Shown one piece after another: positions 8,381 through 17,684 of a stretch of DNA of 64,000 bases; position 1 is the stretch's first letter; each line of letters opens with the position of its first letter. The notes beneath the pieces are model-generated. The model made no database searches and was not told the origin of the DNA. It was given only the letters and a program-made list of their open reading frames with translations. The stretch is taken from positions 20,187 to 84,186 of the forward strand of contig NZ_JAIETD010000058.1 in the NCBI RefSeq assembly GCF_019745455.1, given 5' to 3'. The DNA is from Methylobacterium sp. Lineage in GTDB: Bacteria; Pseudomonadota; Alphaproteobacteria; Rhizobiales; Beijerinckiaceae. Made by a program: the position numbers and the translations under genes.

Positions 8381-10119
8381 CCGATCCCGGCCTCGGCCTC
8401 CTGATGCTCGGGCTGATCGTCGTCGCGATCATGATGGGCTTCCCCACGGCGTTCACGCTGATGGGGCTCGGCATGTTCTTCGGCTTCTACGCCTTCTACA
8501 ATCCGACCGAGGCGTTGATCGACAACAAGATCTTCGACCTCATGGTCCAGCGCACCTACGGCGCCATGACCAACGACGTGCTCATCTCCATCCCGCTCTT
8601 CGTGCTGATGGGCTACGTGATGGAACGCGGCGCGCTCGTGGACAAGATGTTCTACGCGGTGCAGCTCGCGTTCCGTCGCGTGCCCGCCTCCCTGGCCGTG
8701 GCGACGCTGATCGTCTCCACCTTCTGGGGGATCGCGAGCGGGCTCGTGGGCGCCGTCGTCGTGCTCATGGGCGTCATCGCCATGAACCCGATGCTCAAGG
8801 CCGGCTACGACACCCGGCTCGCCGCGGGCGTCATCACGGCCGGCGGCACCCTCGGCATCCTGATCCCGCCTTCGGTGATGATCATCGTCTACGCGGCGGT
8901 GGCGGGCCAGTCGGTGGTCAAGCTCTACGCCGCCGCCATTTTCCCGGGCTTCTTCCTCGCCTTCCTCTACCTCGTCTACATCGTCGGCTGGGCGATGCTT
9001 CGCCCCAAGGTCGCGCCGAGGCTCTCGGTCGAGGAAACCAAGGTCCCGGTGGAGGACTGGATGGTTCGCCTCCAGGCCGCCGCATCGAACAACATGCTGG
9101 TCGGCCTCGTCCGCGCCAGCTTCGCGCCGGGCGGACTCGGCGCCGCGGCCGGTCTGATCTCGCGCGCCAAGGCGTTCAAGAACCTCGCCACCGCCCTGGT
9201 GCCGTTCCTGTTGACCTCGGCGATCCTCGGCACGATCTGGTGGTACGTCACCATCTACCAGACGGCCAAGCGGGACGATTCGGCGCCCGAGGGGCTGGAG
9301 CAGCTCGGCGGCGGCGGTGCGCCCGTGGAGGCGGTCACGGCCTCGGCCGCCGGCCCGGCCGAGGCCTTCTACTGGAGCTTCGCCGTCACGGCAGCCCTGA
9401 GCCTCGTCGTGCTCGCGCGCTACTATCGCCGCATGAACGCCGAGCGGTTCGAGGTGCTCAAGCTCCTGTCGTCCTCCGTCATGCCGCTCGGCATTCTCAG
9501 CTTCCTGGTGCTGGCCGTCATCCTGTTCGGCATCACCACCGCGACGGAATCGGCCGCAGTCGGCGCGGCAGGCGCCTTCCTGCTCGCGCTTCAGGCCAGA
9601 ACCCTGAACTGGAAGCGGACGAAAGAGGCGGTGTTCCTCACCGCCAAGACCACCGCGATGATCTGCTGGCTCTTCATCGGCTCGGCCCTGTTCTCGGCCG
9701 TGTTCGCGCTGCTCGGCGGTCAGGCGCTCGTCGAGCAATGGGTGCTCTCTCTCGGGCTCACGCCGCTGCAATTCATGATCCTATCCCAGGCGATCATCTT
9801 CATCCTCGGCTGGCCGCTGGAATGGACGGAGATCATCATCATCTTCGTGCCGATCTTCATGCCGTTGCTGTCGCATTTCGGCATCGATCCGATCCTCTGG
9901 GGCGTGCTCGTCTTCGTGAACCTCCAGGCGGCCTTCCTCTCGCCGCCGGTGGCGATGTCGGCCTTCTACCTGAAAGGCGTCTCCCCGCCGCATGTGACGA
10001 TCAACCAGATCTTCGCGGGCATGATGCCCTACATGCTGATCGTGATCCTGTGCATGATCTTCATGTATCTCTGGCCGGGCTTGGTGCTGTGGCTGCCGAC
10101 TTATCTGTATGGAGCATGA
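8377..10119 (+). CDS. dctM: TRAP transporter large permease (DctM) with a central insertion
   Basis: 580 residues from the ATG at 8377, which overlaps the dctQ stop. Transport subunit with about 12-14 membrane helices. Typical DctM features: an N-terminal GFPTAFTLMGLGM, SIPLFVLMGYVMERG, the GTLGILIPPSVMIIVYA block and a C-terminal VNLQAAFLSPPVAMSAFYLKG. Typical DctM is about 430 residues. Here a stretch of roughly 130-150 residues (about 215-360) is inserted, with a soluble part (VEDWMVRLQAAA...), a helix near ILGTIWWYVTIY, a Gly/Ala linker and a further helix. Longer frames starting upstream only add out-of-family sequence. Confidence 0.93.
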   Translation: MTDPGLGLLMLGLIVVAIMMGFPTAFTLMGLGMFFGFYAFYNPTEALIDNKIFDLMVQRTYGAMTNDVLISIPLFVLMGYVMERGALVDKMFYAVQLAFRRVPASLAVATLIVSTFWGIASGLVGAVVVLMGVIAMNPMLKAGYDTRLAAGVITAGGTLGILIPPSVMIIVYAAVAGQSVVKLYAAAIFPGFFLAFLYLVYIVGWAMLRPKVAPRLSVEETKVPVEDWMVRLQAAASNNMLVGLVRASFAPGGLGAAAGLISRAKAFKNLATALVPFLLTSAILGTIWWYVTIYQTAKRDDSAPEGLEQLGGGGAPVEAVTASAAGPAEAFYWSFAVTAALSLVVLARYYRRMNAERFEVLKLLSSSVMPLGILSFLVLAVILFGITTATESAAVGAAGAFLLALQARTLNWKRTKEAVFLTAKTTAMICWLFIGSALFSAVFALLGGQALVEQWVLSLGLTPLQFMILSQAIIFILGWPLEWTEIIIIFVPIFMPLLSHFGIDPILWGVLVFVNLQAAFLSPPVAMSAFYLKGVSPPHVTINQIFAGMMPYMLIVILCMIFMYLWPGLVLWLPTYLYGA

Positions 10120-10671
10120 GCCGAAGGTTGCAGGGACAGCCCGCCGTCCTTCGCTATGGCCGGATGGATGGGCAGCAGGGATGTAGTTGAGTTGAATTCG
10201 GTCGGCGGTGCGTGCTGGGTATGGCCGCGATCGGCGACGACGGCCCGTTGCCCATCGCGGTGACGGGCCGTCTCTGTCTTTCAAGGACCGCCATTCGTCG
10301 AGCCGGTGCTCGAGCCGGAACGTTCTGCGCGACCATGGTACGGGATACGTAACCGCGCGGCCCGCTGACCATCGGTGGCGGTTCGGAGTGACGTCCGTTC
10401 GTCCGCCGGCGTGAGACCCGCCTCTTCCCGTGATGCCGGAGCGAAGCTGAGGCCGGGAGTGCAAGCTCAAGGGTCGCATGCATTCCGCGCAATGCCGCGC
10501 TGACCGCATCGATTGCGGGCTGAGGGGCGTGCCGCGGAGAGTGCCCCTCTTCTGAACTGCAAGAACTCCGTTAAGCTTAACCGATCGTAGAGTCCTCTGA
10601 TCCTAGATGAATCAGCGCGGCTTCAGGCCGCTAAACACCTGCTGCATTTCGAAGAGACGGTTGGCACTCAA
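10120..10671. other. Intergenic region before flagellin
   Basis: 552 bp. No convincing gene on either strand. It should hold the flagellin promoter and a 5' leader; the GTG start at 10672 is preceded by GAGACGG about 11 bases away. No clear sigma-70 or sigma-54 motif was seen. Confidence 0.45.
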
Positions 10672-12417
10672 GTGACGAGCCTTCTGACCAACAACGCGGC
10701 GATGACCGCGCTGACGACCCTCAAGTCCATCAACGCCCAGCTCGACATGACGAGCAACCGGGTCTCGACCGGCCAGCGCGTCTCGAGCGCCTCGGACAAC
10801 GCCGCCTATTGGTCGATCGCCACCACGGTGCGCTCCGACAACGCCTCGCTCTCGGCGGTCAAGGACTCCCTCGGCCTCGGCTCCTCGGCGGTCGACACCG
10901 CCTATAACGGCCTCAACAGCATCATCACCGACCTTCAGAACATGCGCGCCAAGCTGCAGACCGCCCTGCAGCCCGGCGTCGACCGCGCCAAGGTCCAGAC
11001 CGAGATCACCGCCATCCAGAACAAGATGAAGGCCACCGCGGACTCGTCGACATCCTCGGGCCAGAACTGGCTCTCGGTCGATTCCTCGTCCACCAACACC
11101 AACTATCAGGCCACACAGAACGTCGTGGCCGGCTTCTCGCGCGATGCCACCGGAACCGTCACCTTCTCCAAAATCGCCGTCGACGTGAACGCCATCAAAC
11201 TCTACGACGTCAATTCCTCAGTCGCGACGCTGCCGGCCAGCAACGCACAGATGACGGGATCGACGGCTTTGGACGCCAGTCCAAGCTTTGTCGGAGGCGG
11301 CGCCGACTTTAGCGGCACCAGTGAACTTGCCCTGAGACTGATCTCCTCCGCCGGGCAGGATACCGTCATTTTGAATCGCACGACGATGATGTCCGCGGTC
11401 GACGACATCGCGAAAGTCACGGGGGCCGAACTCGTTGCGGCCATCAACGATCAGATCGCCAACTCCTTCTCGCTGCAGGGTGCCGTTATCGCTTCGCTCG
11501 ACGAGTCCGGCCGGCTTGTCCTGGGCACGAGGGATACAGGAGCTTCCACGTTCCTTTACGTCGATACCGGCGTCGCGACCTTGGGCAACACGTGGATCGA
11601 TGCCGGCATCGGCTCCGATGGCGGGACCGCGCTCTATGGCCCGATGGTCTTTCCCGCGAGCTCCTATGCCGACATCGATCTGTCGGGCGCAAATTCCAAA
11701 ACGATCACGTTCAATGACGGGACGGTCACGACCACAGTAGTCCTCGACGTCACCAGTACACCGCTCCCGGTCAATCCGGCCGCAGTCACCTTCAGCGAAG
11801 TCCGAGCGATGCTGAACGCCAACCTGGCTGCTCAGGGCAGCGGGATCGGGTTCGGTGCATCCTGGGGACCGGGCTACCAGTTCCTCGTCCTTTATGGCGC
11901 CGGTGGCGGTCCGGCCTCGTCGATCACCGTGGGAGGCCCCGACGCCGCAGCCTTCGGCTTCACAGCCGGTCAGAGCGCTGTAGGTACCACGGGTGTCGGC
12001 AGCAGTGGCAATCCAGTGGCGACAGGTTCGGACGAGACGGTCGGTACGAGCGGCGGCCTCCTCGATACGACCGGCGTATCGGGCTACGCCGTCTCGACGA
12101 TCGATATCAGCATGCTCTTTGGTACGGCAGGCGACGCGGCTCTTCAGAACATCATCTCGCAGGTCGAGAAGGCGCTTGCCAAGGTCACCGACGCCGGCAC
12201 CAAGCTCGGTGCCAACAAGACCCAGATCGACGGGCAGAAAACCTTCGTCGACTCGCTGATGAAGGCCAACGACCGCACCATCGGCATCCTGGTGGACGCC
12301 GACATCGAGGAGGAGTCGACCAAGCTCAAGGCTCTGCAGACCCAGCAGCAGCTCGGCATCCAGTCGCTCAGTATCGCCAACAGCGCCAGCCAGAACGTGC
12401 TCTCGCTGTTCAGTTGA
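10672..12417 (+). CDS. Flagellin
   Basis: 581 residues, GTG start chosen because the conserved flagellin N-terminus begins there (MTSLLTNNAAMTALTTL). Residues about 1-150 are the D0/D1 N-terminal helices (NRVSTGQRVSSASDNAAYWSI). Residues about 490-581 are the C-terminal D1/D0 helices (VDADIEEESTKLKALQTQQQLGIQSLSIANSASQ, ending LSLFS). The 340 residues between are Gly/Ser/Thr-rich, variable and lack cysteine, as expected for the surface-exposed D2/D3 part. It is the filament subunit, exported by the flagellar type III apparatus. No other flagellar gene is adjacent, so it is an isolated fliC-type copy. Confidence 0.96.
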   Translation: MTSLLTNNAAMTALTTLKSINAQLDMTSNRVSTGQRVSSASDNAAYWSIATTVRSDNASLSAVKDSLGLGSSAVDTAYNGLNSIITDLQNMRAKLQTALQPGVDRAKVQTEITAIQNKMKATADSSTSSGQNWLSVDSSSTNTNYQATQNVVAGFSRDATGTVTFSKIAVDVNAIKLYDVNSSVATLPASNAQMTGSTALDASPSFVGGGADFSGTSELALRLISSAGQDTVILNRTTMMSAVDDIAKVTGAELVAAINDQIANSFSLQGAVIASLDESGRLVLGTRDTGASTFLYVDTGVATLGNTWIDAGIGSDGGTALYGPMVFPASSYADIDLSGANSKTITFNDGTVTTTVVLDVTSTPLPVNPAAVTFSEVRAMLNANLAAQGSGIGFGASWGPGYQFLVLYGAGGGPASSITVGGPDAAAFGFTAGQSAVGTTGVGSSGNPVATGSDETVGTSGGLLDTTGVSGYAVSTIDISMLFGTAGDAALQNIISQVEKALAKVTDAGTKLGANKTQIDGQKTFVDSLMKANDRTIGILVDADIEEESTKLKALQTQQQLGIQSLSIANSASQNVLSLFS

Positions 12418-12535
12418 GGCGAGCCTCTCGAGCTTATGCGGATAGGACTCGTGCTACTATTTGAACCGATCGTTCGAAGGCACGAAACACCTCTGACGAG
12501 GTCACGCGACGCCGACGACGAACACGGCCTTTGGT

Positions 12536-14377
12536 TTACTCCGCCGCCGGCCGACGCTCTTGCCCTGGCTCCTCACGAGCATCCGTGAACTGGAGCGCCG
12601 CGAGCTGGGCGTAGAGGGCGCGCTGGGCGAGCAGGCTCTCGTGGGTGCCCTGCTCGACGATACGGCCTCCATCGAGGACGAGAATGCGATTCGCCGCGCG
12701 GATCGTGGCGAGGCGGTGGGCGATGACGATGGTGGTGCGGCCCTGCATCAGCGTGTCGAGGGCGGTCTGCACCGCCCGCTCGCTCTCGGCGTCGAGGGCC
12801 GAAGTTGCCTCGTCCAGGAGAAGGATCGGCGCGTCCTTCAGGATTGCGCGCGCGATGGCGACGCGCTGGCGTTGGCCCCCCGACAGAGTTACGCCGCGCT
12901 CGCCCACCAGGGTCTCGTAGCCCTGGGGCAGCGCCTGAATGAAGCCGTCGGCATGGGCGAGCACGGCGGCGCGGCGGATCTCGGCCTCCGTGGCCTCGGG
13001 CCGGCCGTAGCGGATGTTCTCGGCGACGGTGCCGGAGAATACCACCGGGTCCTGCGGCACCAGGGAGAGGCGCTTTCGCAGCACCTCCGGATCGACGGCC
13101 GAAATGTCGGTCCCGTCGATCCGTACCGTCCCCGAGGCCGGATCGTAGAATCGCAGGATGAGCTGGAGCACCGTGGTCTTGCCGGCGCCCGAGGGGCCGA
13201 CGAGCGCGATCCGCTCGCCGCGCGAGACCGTGAAGCTGATCCCGTCGAGGGCGGCGTGCTCGGGCCGGGTCGGATAATTGAACCGCACCTCCTCGAAGGC
13301 GAGTTCGCCCCGCGGCGGACTCGGCAGGGGCTTCGGCTCTGCGGGGGCGCGGATCACCGGCTCGGCCGCCAGGATCTCGCCGAGGCGCTCGGCGGCGCCC
13401 GCGGCCTGCGCCAGTTCGCCATAGACCTCCGAAAGCTGGCCGAGGGCACTGGCGCCGAAGACGGCGTAGAGCACGAATTGCGAAAGCTGGCCGGCGGTCA
13501 TCGTGCCGGCGAGCACCCCTTGTGCGCCGTACCACATCACGCCGACGACGCTCGACGAGATCAGGAAGATCGCCACTCCGGTGAGGAGTGAGCGAGCCCG
13601 CACCGAATCCCGGGCCGCCCCATAGGCCTCCTCCGAGGCGTCGGCGAAGCGTGAGGCCGTCGTCCGGCCCATCCCGAAGGCCTGCATCGTCCGAATCGCG
13701 CCCACGGCCTCCGAGGCGTAGGCCGAAGCCTCGGCGAGGCGGTCCTGCGCCGCCCTGGACCGGCGACGGACGCCGCGGCCCGACAGGATCAGGGGGAAGA
13801 CGATGAGCGGGATCGCGCCGAGGACGAGGATCGATAGCCTCGGGCTCGTGATGACCATCATGGTCGTCGCGCCGATGAACAGGAACACGTTGCGCAGGAG
13901 AATCGAGATCGAGACGCCGAAGACCGATTTCACCTGGGTCGCATCCGCCGTGAGACGGGAAATGATCTCTCCCGATTGCGAGCGGTCGAAGAAAGCCGGG
14001 TCGAGGATGGTGAGGCGGCGGAAGACGGCCGTGCGCAAATCCGCGACGACGCGTTCGCCGAGGGTCACGACGGTGTAGTAGCGCGCGCCGCTCGAGATCG
14101 CGAGCACGGCGACGACGCCGAGGAGGCCGGCGAAATAGGTGTCGATCACCGTGGCGCCCTGCGCCGAGAAGCCGTGGTCGATCACCCGCCGCATCGCGAT
14201 GGGGACGATCAGGGTCGCGCCGGATGCGACGAACAAGGCGAGGAACGCCGCCAGGATCCGGCCGCGATAGACCGCCGCGAACGGGATCAAAGGCCTGAGC
14301 GATCCGAGCGAGGCGCGCCCGGCGCTGTCCTTGGTGTTGCCTTCGCCGCGGCGGAGACGGTCAGATCTGCGGGCCAT
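12536..14377 (-). CDS. ABC transporter, fused permease/ATP-binding half-transporter (MsbA-like exporter)
   Basis: 613 residues. An N-terminal basic segment is followed by six membrane helices (about 35-320) and an ABC ATPase domain. Walker A GPSGAGKTT is near residue 392, the signature LSGGQRQRVAIARA near 498, Walker B ILLLDEATSALD near 520 and the H-loop IAHRLAT near 555. It would work as a homodimeric exporter of a lipid, peptide or drug; substrate not predictable. Transcribed divergently from rpmE. Confidence 0.93.
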   Translation of the reverse strand: MARRSDRLRRGEGNTKDSAGRASLGSLRPLIPFAAVYRGRILAAFLALFVASGATLIVPIAMRRVIDHGFSAQGATVIDTYFAGLLGVVAVLAISSGARYYTVVTLGERVVADLRTAVFRRLTILDPAFFDRSQSGEIISRLTADATQVKSVFGVSISILLRNVFLFIGATTMMVITSPRLSILVLGAIPLIVFPLILSGRGVRRRSRAAQDRLAEASAYASEAVGAIRTMQAFGMGRTTASRFADASEEAYGAARDSVRARSLLTGVAIFLISSSVVGVMWYGAQGVLAGTMTAGQLSQFVLYAVFGASALGQLSEVYGELAQAAGAAERLGEILAAEPVIRAPAEPKPLPSPPRGELAFEEVRFNYPTRPEHAALDGISFTVSRGERIALVGPSGAGKTTVLQLILRFYDPASGTVRIDGTDISAVDPEVLRKRLSLVPQDPVVFSGTVAENIRYGRPEATEAEIRRAAVLAHADGFIQALPQGYETLVGERGVTLSGGQRQRVAIARAILKDAPILLLDEATSALDAESERAVQTALDTLMQGRTTIVIAHRLATIRAANRILVLDGGRIVEQGTHESLLAQRALYAQLAALQFTDAREEPGQERRPAAE

Positions 14378-14581
14378 CGTGCCTCGGTGTTAAGAACGAC
14401 ATCGAACCTCTCTGCCACGAATCTCGGCCATGAATCTCGCCGGCTTCGCTTTTCCAGTGCGGTTGCCCGCTTGTTCCGGACTGAACGCTGGGGTATAGGC
14501 GCGACTTCATCCGATTGCGCGTGATCTATGGCCGCGGGCCGCCAGGCGGGCCGGTCGGCGTGGCTATTGAAGGACTTCGTC

Positions 14582-14836
14582 ATGGCAAAGAGCGCGGCCG
14601 ACAAGGCCAAGGGGACCGAGCATCCCGACTACCACTTCATCAAGGTCGTGATGACCGATGGGTCCGACTACATGACCCGCTCGACCTACGGCAAGGAGGG
14701 TGACACTCTCAACCTCGATATCGATCCGAACACGCACCCGGCCTGGACCGGCGGCGAGACGAAGATGCTCGATCGCGCCGGCCGCGTCTCGCGCTTCAAC
14801 TCGCGCTTCGGTGCCTTGTCGTTCGGCAAGAAGTAA
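14582..14836 (+). CDS. rpmE: 50S ribosomal protein L31
   Basis: 84 residues from ATG 14582. Contains [37 protein letters not shown] and [10 protein letters not shown], all typical of bacterial L31. The zinc-binding CxxC pairs of some L31 types are absent, as in many alphaproteobacteria. An in-frame ATG at 14528 would only add an unrelated 18-residue leader. A 13-bp stem terminator follows directly. Confidence 0.95.
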   Translation: MAKSAADKAKGTEHPDYHFIKVVMTDGSDYMTRSTYGKEGDTLNLDIDPNTHPAWTGGETKMLDRAGRVSRFNSRFGALSFGKK

Positions 14837-14870
14837 GACGCTAGCAGCCGCGCAAACGCGAGGCGGTACG

Positions 14871-14904
14871 AAACAGGCGGCGCTCCACCGGGCGCCGCCT
14901 GTTT
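14871..14904 (+). terminator. Rho-independent terminator after rpmE
   Basis: Perfect 13-bp stem AAACAGGCGGCGC / GCGCCGCCTGTTT with an 8-nt loop, followed by TTT-rich CGTTTCG. Lies 35 bp after the rpmE stop. Confidence 0.85.
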
Positions 14905-15050
14905 CGTTTCGGGGCATGGTCGTGACTGCGTGAGAGGCTGCTGGACCGGCGATTTGCTGCTTGCGGCCCGAAAGCACATTGATCGCCAGGCGTTATTGCA
15001 AACGAAGAGCATTTTCGCGGATACACCCCGAAGATGCTCTTCGCGGAGCG

Positions 15051-15578
15051 TCAATGCGCCGTGTTGAACGAGGTGCGCAGGAGGTCCTGCTGGGCCGCCA
15101 CCGGGCTCGTCCGGGCCACGGGGGTCGGCCGGTCATCGCTGATCAGTGCGTCGAGATGGAGCACCCGGGCGTGCAGCCGGCGTGCCCGGACGACGAGGTC
15201 CTGAAGCCGGGTCGGCAGCGTCGCTCCGGCATCGGCCCGCGGCAGGTCCGGCGTGGTGAGGCGGACCCGAGTCTTTTCCTGGAGCGCCTGGGCGGGACTG
15301 ATTTCCCCTTCCGCCACGGCGCGCTGGACGAGGAGCCAGGAGGCGATCTGCATCAGCCGGGTGGTGAGGCGCATGCTCTCGCTGGCATAGGCCAGCGTGC
15401 CGTCTCGCGACAGCAGCCGCGACTCCTCTCGACCCTGACCATCGAGATAGGCCGCCGATTCTTCCACGAGCGCCATGCCTTCGCGGAACAGCGTCTTGAA
15501 CGCTTCCGACGCGAGGTAGGTCGAACCGAAATCGACCCAATCGCGCTCGTCCCGGAAGGTGACGTCGAACCCGTTCAT
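15051..15578 (-). CDS. rcdA: RcdA, regulator of CtrA degradation (DUF1465)
   Basis: 175 residues, the usual RcdA length. Contains the family signature LVEESAAYLDGQGREES followed by ESMRLTTRLMQIASWLLVQRAVAEGE. In Caulobacter, RcdA is a ClpXP adaptor that works with CpdR and PopA to deliver the cell-cycle regulator CtrA for degradation at the pole. The start ATG at 15578 has an excellent ribosome binding site (AGGAGG) and overlaps the stop of a receiver-domain ORF upstream. The C-terminal ~30 residues are disordered. Confidence 0.92.
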   Translation of the reverse strand: MNGFDVTFRDERDWVDFGSTYLASEAFKTLFREGMALVEESAAYLDGQGREESRLLSRDGTLAYASESMRLTTRLMQIASWLLVQRAVAEGEISPAQALQEKTRVRLTTPDLPRADAGATLPTRLQDLVVRARRLHARVLHLDALISDDRPTPVARTSPVAAQQDLLRTSFNTAH

Positions 15579-16138
15579 GATGCCTCCTGTGCCGCCGCCG
15601 GATCGCTTGTGTTCCCAACTGGAACGCGAAAGCTGCGTTGGCCTCTCTCTGGCAAACCTAACGCCGAATCCGACCGGGCGCCCCGTTGACCATGGATTAA
15701 CCTTAATAGCTGCGTCGCGGCCCCAAAGGACTCTCCGGGCTCTGGTTCGGTCCTCCTTACCAACGCGACGATGCGATCGGCGAGGACTTCAATCGCGAAG
15801 GGCTTCGTCACCACATGCTTCCCCGGCTCGCGCCGGCCGCTACCGATCAAGGCCTTCGAGGCGTAGCCGGTGATGAAGAGGACCTTCACCCCAGGCCGGA
15901 CACTCCTTCCGGCATCGGTGAACGGGGGTCCGTTCATGGCCCAAGGCCACCCGACATCGGTGACCAGAAGGTCCAAACGCGCGTCCGCTCGCAGGACCTC
16001 GAGCCCCGTCGGCCCGTCCGGGGCCTCGACCTGGTGGTAGCCGAGATCCTCCAGGACCTCCGTGACCAGCTTGCACGCCGTCGGCTCGTCGTCGACCATC
16101 ACGTCCATTATCCGGACGACGGTCGGACCGTCGATCAT
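15575..16138 (-). pseudogene. Receiver-domain fragment, probable remnant of a hybrid histidine kinase
   Basis: From ATG 16138 the translation reads VMVDDEPTACKLVTEVLEDLGY, LLVTDVGWP, VKVLFITGYA and HVVTKPFA, i.e. the acidic pair, phospho-acceptor Asp, Thr and Lys of a response-regulator receiver. Blocks such as RPGVKVLFITGYA are those of the C-terminal receiver of hybrid kinases in this group of bacteria. The usual VGLPGGMNGRQ is altered to VGWPWAMNGPP, and the ~60 residues after the receiver match nothing known and run into the rcdA start (ATGA). No kinase or output domain is attached. I read this as a decaying fragment, but a stand-alone receiver coupled to rcdA cannot be excluded. Confidence 0.5.
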
Positions 16139-16139
16139 G

Positions 16140-16495
16140 AGCGGCTCGGACGCACCCCGTGGACACTGACCGGGCCGGCCGTTCAGAACAAGCCGGACAT
16201 CTACGTTCGCAACGAGCGGCAGGTGAACGTGCTGGAGACGCAGCATCGAAGCGGACTCGACTTCGTCGCGTTCGGCGGGGCGACCGTCGGCCGCATCGCC
16301 GAGCGCCACCTGCTGGATGAACCTTTCGCGCGCGGAGCGCAGAAGTCAGTCTTCAAGCTCGGCGGCTCGCCCGTTGCCGTCTTCGGCGAGCAGGGCGCTG
16401 GGCAGCCTGCCGACGATATCCTGGCCCACACGCCCCAAGGCATGGAGATCTTCGTGCGCCCTGGCCAGCCAATGGCCACACGCTTCGGGAACTGA
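16140..16495 (+). pseudogene. Possible C-terminal gene remnant on the plus strand
   Basis: The plus-strand frame ending at the TGA of 16493-16495 gives a protein-like sequence (NKPDIYVRNERQVNVLE, SGLDFVAFGGATVGRIAERH, QKSVFKLGGSPVAVFGEQ, TPQGMEIFVRPGQPM) with normal composition, whereas the opposite strand gives low-quality translation. No ATG or GTG start is in frame near its left end, where it abuts the receiver fragment head-on. It looks like the 3' part of a gene truncated by rearrangement. Family not recognised. Confidence 0.3.
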
Positions 16496-16610
16496 CGCCT
16501 CACGTCCGGAGGTGCCGGCTGAGCGGGTCCTGGGCTATGGGCTCGGCGCTCCTCGACGCGATAGTTTAGAGCGAGCGCGACGCTTTCCAGTGGCCGAACG
16601 CGCCGGCGAC

Positions 16611-16638
16611 AAAAAATGCCGCCCTTTCGAGGCGGCAT
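16611..16638 (-). terminator. Minus-strand intrinsic terminator without an obvious gene
   Basis: Reading the minus strand: ATGCCGCC, 7-nt loop, GGCGGCAT, then six T residues. This is a textbook rho-independent terminator, but no convincing minus-strand protein gene ends just upstream of it (16640-16990). Confidence 0.7.
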
Positions 16639-16828
16639 GGAATGAGTCGATAGGAGGCATCGAGCGAGCAGATCGAAATTCGGCTCCACGTCCAAGTCAC
16701 TGGACGCATGGGCACCCTTCCCGATCATGGTTAAGGTCGAGTTAATAGCCAGAGATTCCTCTCCCGTGGCCGCCTTCGCCGAGAAAAGCGGAGCCTTCTC
16801 TGGGGAGGCCGCCACGGCCGAAATCGCA

Positions 16829-16857
16829 TTGACTTGAACCCCCCTGTCGGCCATAAG
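16829..16857 (+). promoter_or_regulatory. Candidate sigma-70 promoter for rpmH-rnpA
   Basis: TTGACT at 16829-16834, a 17-bp spacer and CATAAG at 16852-16857. Located about 130 bp upstream of rpmH. The -35 matches consensus at five of six bases and the spacing is ideal; the -10 is weaker. Confidence 0.5.
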
Positions 16858-16987
16858 CCGCGCCATCGCGATGCCGCGCCCTTCTGGGCGCTGTTCGCGC
16901 TTGCAGACAGATTCTTGAGCAGTTCGAGGATGTCGCGCGTGGCCTGACGGTCCGCCGCACCGGATCTGTTCTTTCGGAGAACGCGCG

Positions 16988-17122
16988 ATGAAAAGAACCT
17001 ATCAACCCAGCAAGCTCGTTCGCAAGCGTCGCCATGGCTTCCGCGCGCGCATGGCGACTGCCGGCGGCCGTAAGGTCATCGCTGCCCGTCGCTCGCACAG
17101 CCGCAAGAAGCTTTCTGCCTGA
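16988..17122 (+). CDS. rpmH: 50S ribosomal protein L34
   Basis: 44 residues, [20 protein letters not shown] through [13 protein letters not shown]: the complete, canonical L34 sequence. First gene of the rpmH-rnpA-yidC cluster conserved near the replication origin or elsewhere in many bacteria; rnpA follows 37 bp downstream. Confidence 0.98.
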   Translation: MKRTYQPSKLVRKRRHGFRARMATAGGRKVIAARRSHSRKKLSA

Positions 17123-17159
17123 TCGCTTCTTGGCGTCGCGTCACCGCGATGCCTGCGAT

Positions 17160-17684
17160 ATGGACAGGACCGATGGCCCGTCGCGCGAGCCGCGCGCTGG
17201 CGGTGATCCCCGCAACGGTGTGGTCGAGCGGACAGTGCCGACGGTCGAACGCCTGACGCGACGTGCCGACTTTCTCGCTGCCGCAGGCGGCCGGCGCTTT
17301 CACACCGAGAGATTGACGGCGCAGGGGCTCTTGCGCCCGGGCACGCTGCCGCACGGTCTTCGTATCGGTCTGACTGTCACGAAGCGGGTGGGACATGCGA
17401 CCGAACGCAGCCGGATCAAGCGGCGTCTTCGTAGCGTCATCGCAAGGGCAGCCAGCGATCTGCCCGGTTTAGCCGCCGACGTCGTCCTCGTTGTCCGTCG
17501 TCCGAGCCTCCACGCGCCCTTTGACGACCTCGTCCAGGATCTACGGCGCGCCGTGGACGCGGTGACGAAGCCGCGCGGCGAGGCCGCCACGCAAAAGCGA
17601 CCGCCGCGCGCTGCCAAAGCCCTTTGCGGTGTTGCCAGACCTCCCTCCCCCGCCAATTCGTGTGACGGATCGACCGATGGGTAA
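17160..17684 (+). CDS. rnpA: Ribonuclease P protein component
   Basis: Protein cofactor of RNase P, which trims tRNA 5' leaders. 174 residues from ATG 17160; an in-frame GTG at 17220 would give a more typical length because the conserved part starts at [14 protein letters not shown]. The RNR-type RNA-binding signature [15 protein letters not shown] is intact, followed by the [11 protein letters not shown] strand. The C-terminal ~40 residues form a basic tail that overlaps the yidC start by 8 bp. Confidence 0.94.
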   Translation: MDRTDGPSREPRAGGDPRNGVVERTVPTVERLTRRADFLAAAGGRRFHTERLTAQGLLRPGTLPHGLRIGLTVTKRVGHATERSRIKRRLRSVIARAASDLPGLAADVVLVVRRPSLHAPFDDLVQDLRRAVDAVTKPRGEAATQKRPPRAAKALCGVARPPSPANSCDGSTDG

